Assembly: GCF_001305965.1 (NCBI RefSeq)
Contig: NZ_JXQC01000003.1
Span: 3,062,861 to 3,126,860 of the forward strand
Source: Erythrobacter sp. SG61-1L
GTDB lineage: Bacteria > Pseudomonadota > Alphaproteobacteria > Sphingomonadales > Sphingomonadaceae
Reading direction: 5' to 3'
DNA: 64,000 bases
Shown: in pieces, positions 62,707 to 64,000 of the stretch
How positions within the stretch are numbered: position 1 is the stretch's first letter
How the letters are laid out: every line of letters starts with the position of its first letter
The notes under the pieces: model-generated
The model's input: the letters and a program-made list of their open reading frames with translations, nothing else
Databases searched by the model: none
Told to the model about the DNA's origin: nothing
Position numbers and translations under genes: made by a program

Positions 62707-64000
62707 TCAAAGAGGGTTCCCGTCCCGGTCGCGGAAGATTTCGCGGCGCCCCACATGGTTGGCCGGGCCGACCAGCCCGTCTTCTTCCATGCGCTCGATC
62801 CATTTGGCGGCGGTGTTGTAGCCCACGCCCATCTGGCGTTGCAGCCACGAACCGGAGGCCTTCTGGTTCTCGATCACGATCTGGCAGGCCTGGCGATATT
62901 TGCGCTCTTCCGGATTGTCGGAGGCAGTGAACTCGTCCTCGAAGCCGAAGCCGCTGTCTTCCGTCTCTTCGGTCACGGCGTCGATATATTCGGGCTTGCC
63001 CTGCTTGCGCCAGTGATCGGCAATCGCCTCCACTTCCTCGTCGCTCACGAAGGGGCCGTGCACGCGGGTCAGCGCGCCGCTGGAGGGCTTGTAGAGCATG
63101 TCGCCCTTGCCCAGCAGCTGTTCGGCGCCCTGCTCGCCAAGGATGGTGCGGCTGTCGATGCGGCTGGTGACGTGGAAGCTGACGCGGGTGGGCAGGTTCG
63201 CCTTGATGACGCCGGTGATGACGTCCACCGAAGGGCGCTGCGTCGCCATGATCAGGTGGATGCCCGCGGCGCGGCTCTTCTGCGAAAGCCGCTGGATCAG
63301 CACTTCGATTTCCTTGCCGACCGTCACCATAAGGTCGGCCAGTTCGTCCACGATCAGCACGATCTGGGGCAGCGCCTCGTAATCGAGCTGTTCTTCCTCG
63401 AACAGTTCCTCGCCCGTATCGGGATCGAAGCCGATCTGCACCCGGCGGCCCAGCGGCTTGCCCTTGGCGATGGCGCTGGTGACACGTTCGTTGAAGCCGT
63501 TGAGGTTACGCGCGCCGATGGAGGACATCATGCGATAGCGCCGCTCCATCTCCTCCACGGCCCATTTGAGCGCGCGGATGGACTTGTGCGGTTCGGTCAC
63601 CACCGGGGCCAGCAGGTGCGGAATGTCGTCGTAGCTTTTCAGCTCCAGCACCTTGGGATCGATCAGGATCATGCGCAATTCGCGCGGCGTGAAGCGATAG
63701 AGCAGCGACAGCAGGATGCAGTTGAGGCCCACCGACTTACCCGAACCGGTGGTGCCCGCCACCAGCAGGTGAGGCATGGCGGCAAGGTCCGCCACGATGG
63801 GTTCGCCCGCAATATCCTTGCCCAGGATGATCGGCAGCATGCCCTTGTGCCCGGCAAAGGCCTCTGACGCGGCGAGTTCCTTCAGGGCCACGGTCTGCCG
63901 GTCGGCATTGGGCAGTTCGATGCCCATCACTGTCTTGCCCGGAATGGGCGAAACGCGCGCGCTGATCGCGCTCATGTTGCGGGCGATGTCTTCGGCAAGG
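62707..64000 (-). CDS. ftsK: DNA translocase FtsK, C-terminal part (cut by window edge)
   Basis: The frame runs off the right edge, so only the C-terminal 430 residues are seen. They contain the FtsK/SpoIIIE motor: Walker A AGTTGSGKSVG, Walker B VLIVDELADLM and MATQRPSVDVITGVIKANLP. The last 60 residues are the gamma winged helix (YRQACQIVIENQKASGSWLQ, then AAKWIERMEEDG) that reads KOPS sequences and activates XerCD. FtsK pumps chromosome DNA through the closing septum. It lies outside the catabolic region and marks a return to core genome. Confidence 0.95.
   Translation of the reverse strand, partial: LAEDIARNMSAISARVSPIPGKTVMGIELPNADRQTVALKELAASEAFAGHKGMLPIILGKDIAGEPIVADLAAMPHLLVAGTTGSGKSVGLNCILLSLLYRFTPRELRMILIDPKVLELKSYDDIPHLLAPVVTEPHKSIRALKWAVEEMERRYRMMSSIGARNLNGFNERVTSAIAKGKPLGRRVQIGFDPDTGEELFEEEQLDYEALPQIVLIVDELADLMVTVGKEIEVLIQRLSQKSRAAGIHLIMATQRPSVDVITGVIKANLPTRVSFHVTSRIDSRTILGEQGAEQLLGKGDMLYKPSSGALTRVHGPFVSDEEVEAIADHWRKQGKPEYIDAVTEETEDSGFGFEDEFTASDNPEERKYRQACQIVIENQKASGSWLQRQMGVGYNTAAKWIERMEEDGLVGPANHVGRREIFRDRDGNPL

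Overview
This window looks like a chromosomal segment of a sphingomonad alphaproteobacterium, most likely Novosphingobium or a close relative. The DNA is GC-rich. Core genes of alphaproteobacterial type (metX-metW, hisC-tyrA, ftsEX, a zinc-ribbon/DUF3426 protein, ftsK) sit beside a catabolic region containing a lignostilbene dioxygenase and a LigW-type decarboxylase. The iron ligands and active-site residues of these two enzymes fall at the numbers I recall for the characterised sphingomonad enzymes. All assignments come from reading the sequence; no database search was run.

Positions 1 to about 20,380 form an accessory island next to a tRNA-Leu(GAG) gene. In order it holds: a two-gene cassette (an unrecognised protein cut by the left edge, then a RapA/SNF2-like helicase); a cytosine methyltransferase with an N-terminal HTH, a Vsr nick endonuclease and a convergent MvaI/BcnI-type restriction enzyme; a Nudix protein; an IS91-family element with its own tyrosine recombinase; an N6-adenine methyltransferase overlapping a PD-(D/E)XK nuclease gene; an orphan AbiEi-type regulator; and a DUF3489-DUF2924-large serine recombinase cassette whose end faces the 3' end of the tRNA. 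The N6-methyltransferase promoter overlaps a perfect alphaproteobacterial SOS box (GAAC-N7-GAAC).

Positions 20,380 to about 29,980 are housekeeping: envelope and division genes (ftsE, ftsX, a YdcF-like protein, an acyltransferase, an Nramp-related transporter), then amino acid biosynthesis (tyrA, hisC, metX, metW).

Positions 29,990 to 41,250 are almost entirely on the minus strand and read as one long unit: a MarR regulator, an aromatic-acid type MFS transporter, glutathione-dependent formaldehyde dehydrogenase, two VOC-fold proteins, S-formylglutathione hydrolase, then NAD-dependent formate dehydrogenase (fdsG, fdsB, mobA, fdsA, fdsD) and fdhD. Together they would carry formaldehyde to CO2. 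Divergent from marR is the lignostilbene dioxygenase gene. Its product class (methoxylated aldehydes) would eventually release formaldehyde by demethylation, which explains the partnership.

Positions 41,250 to 62,640 hold an aromatic-degradation region: dioxygenase, serine hydrolase, HAD phosphatase, GMC oxidoreductase, DUF3237 protein, two paralogous secreted proteins, benzoylformate-decarboxylase-like enzyme, MFS transporters, quinone-reductase-like protein, O-methyltransferase-like protein, LigW, aldehyde dehydrogenase, three SnoaL/NTF2-like proteins and an SDR. A 19-bp motif TTGTA-N9-TACAA occurs at four intergenic sites (34443, 41263, 58547, 60125; two of them with one mismatch). It suggests that one regulator, most simply the local MarR protein, ties the dioxygenase, the formate module, an MFS transporter and the SnoaL-like genes together. 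The window ends inside ftsK.
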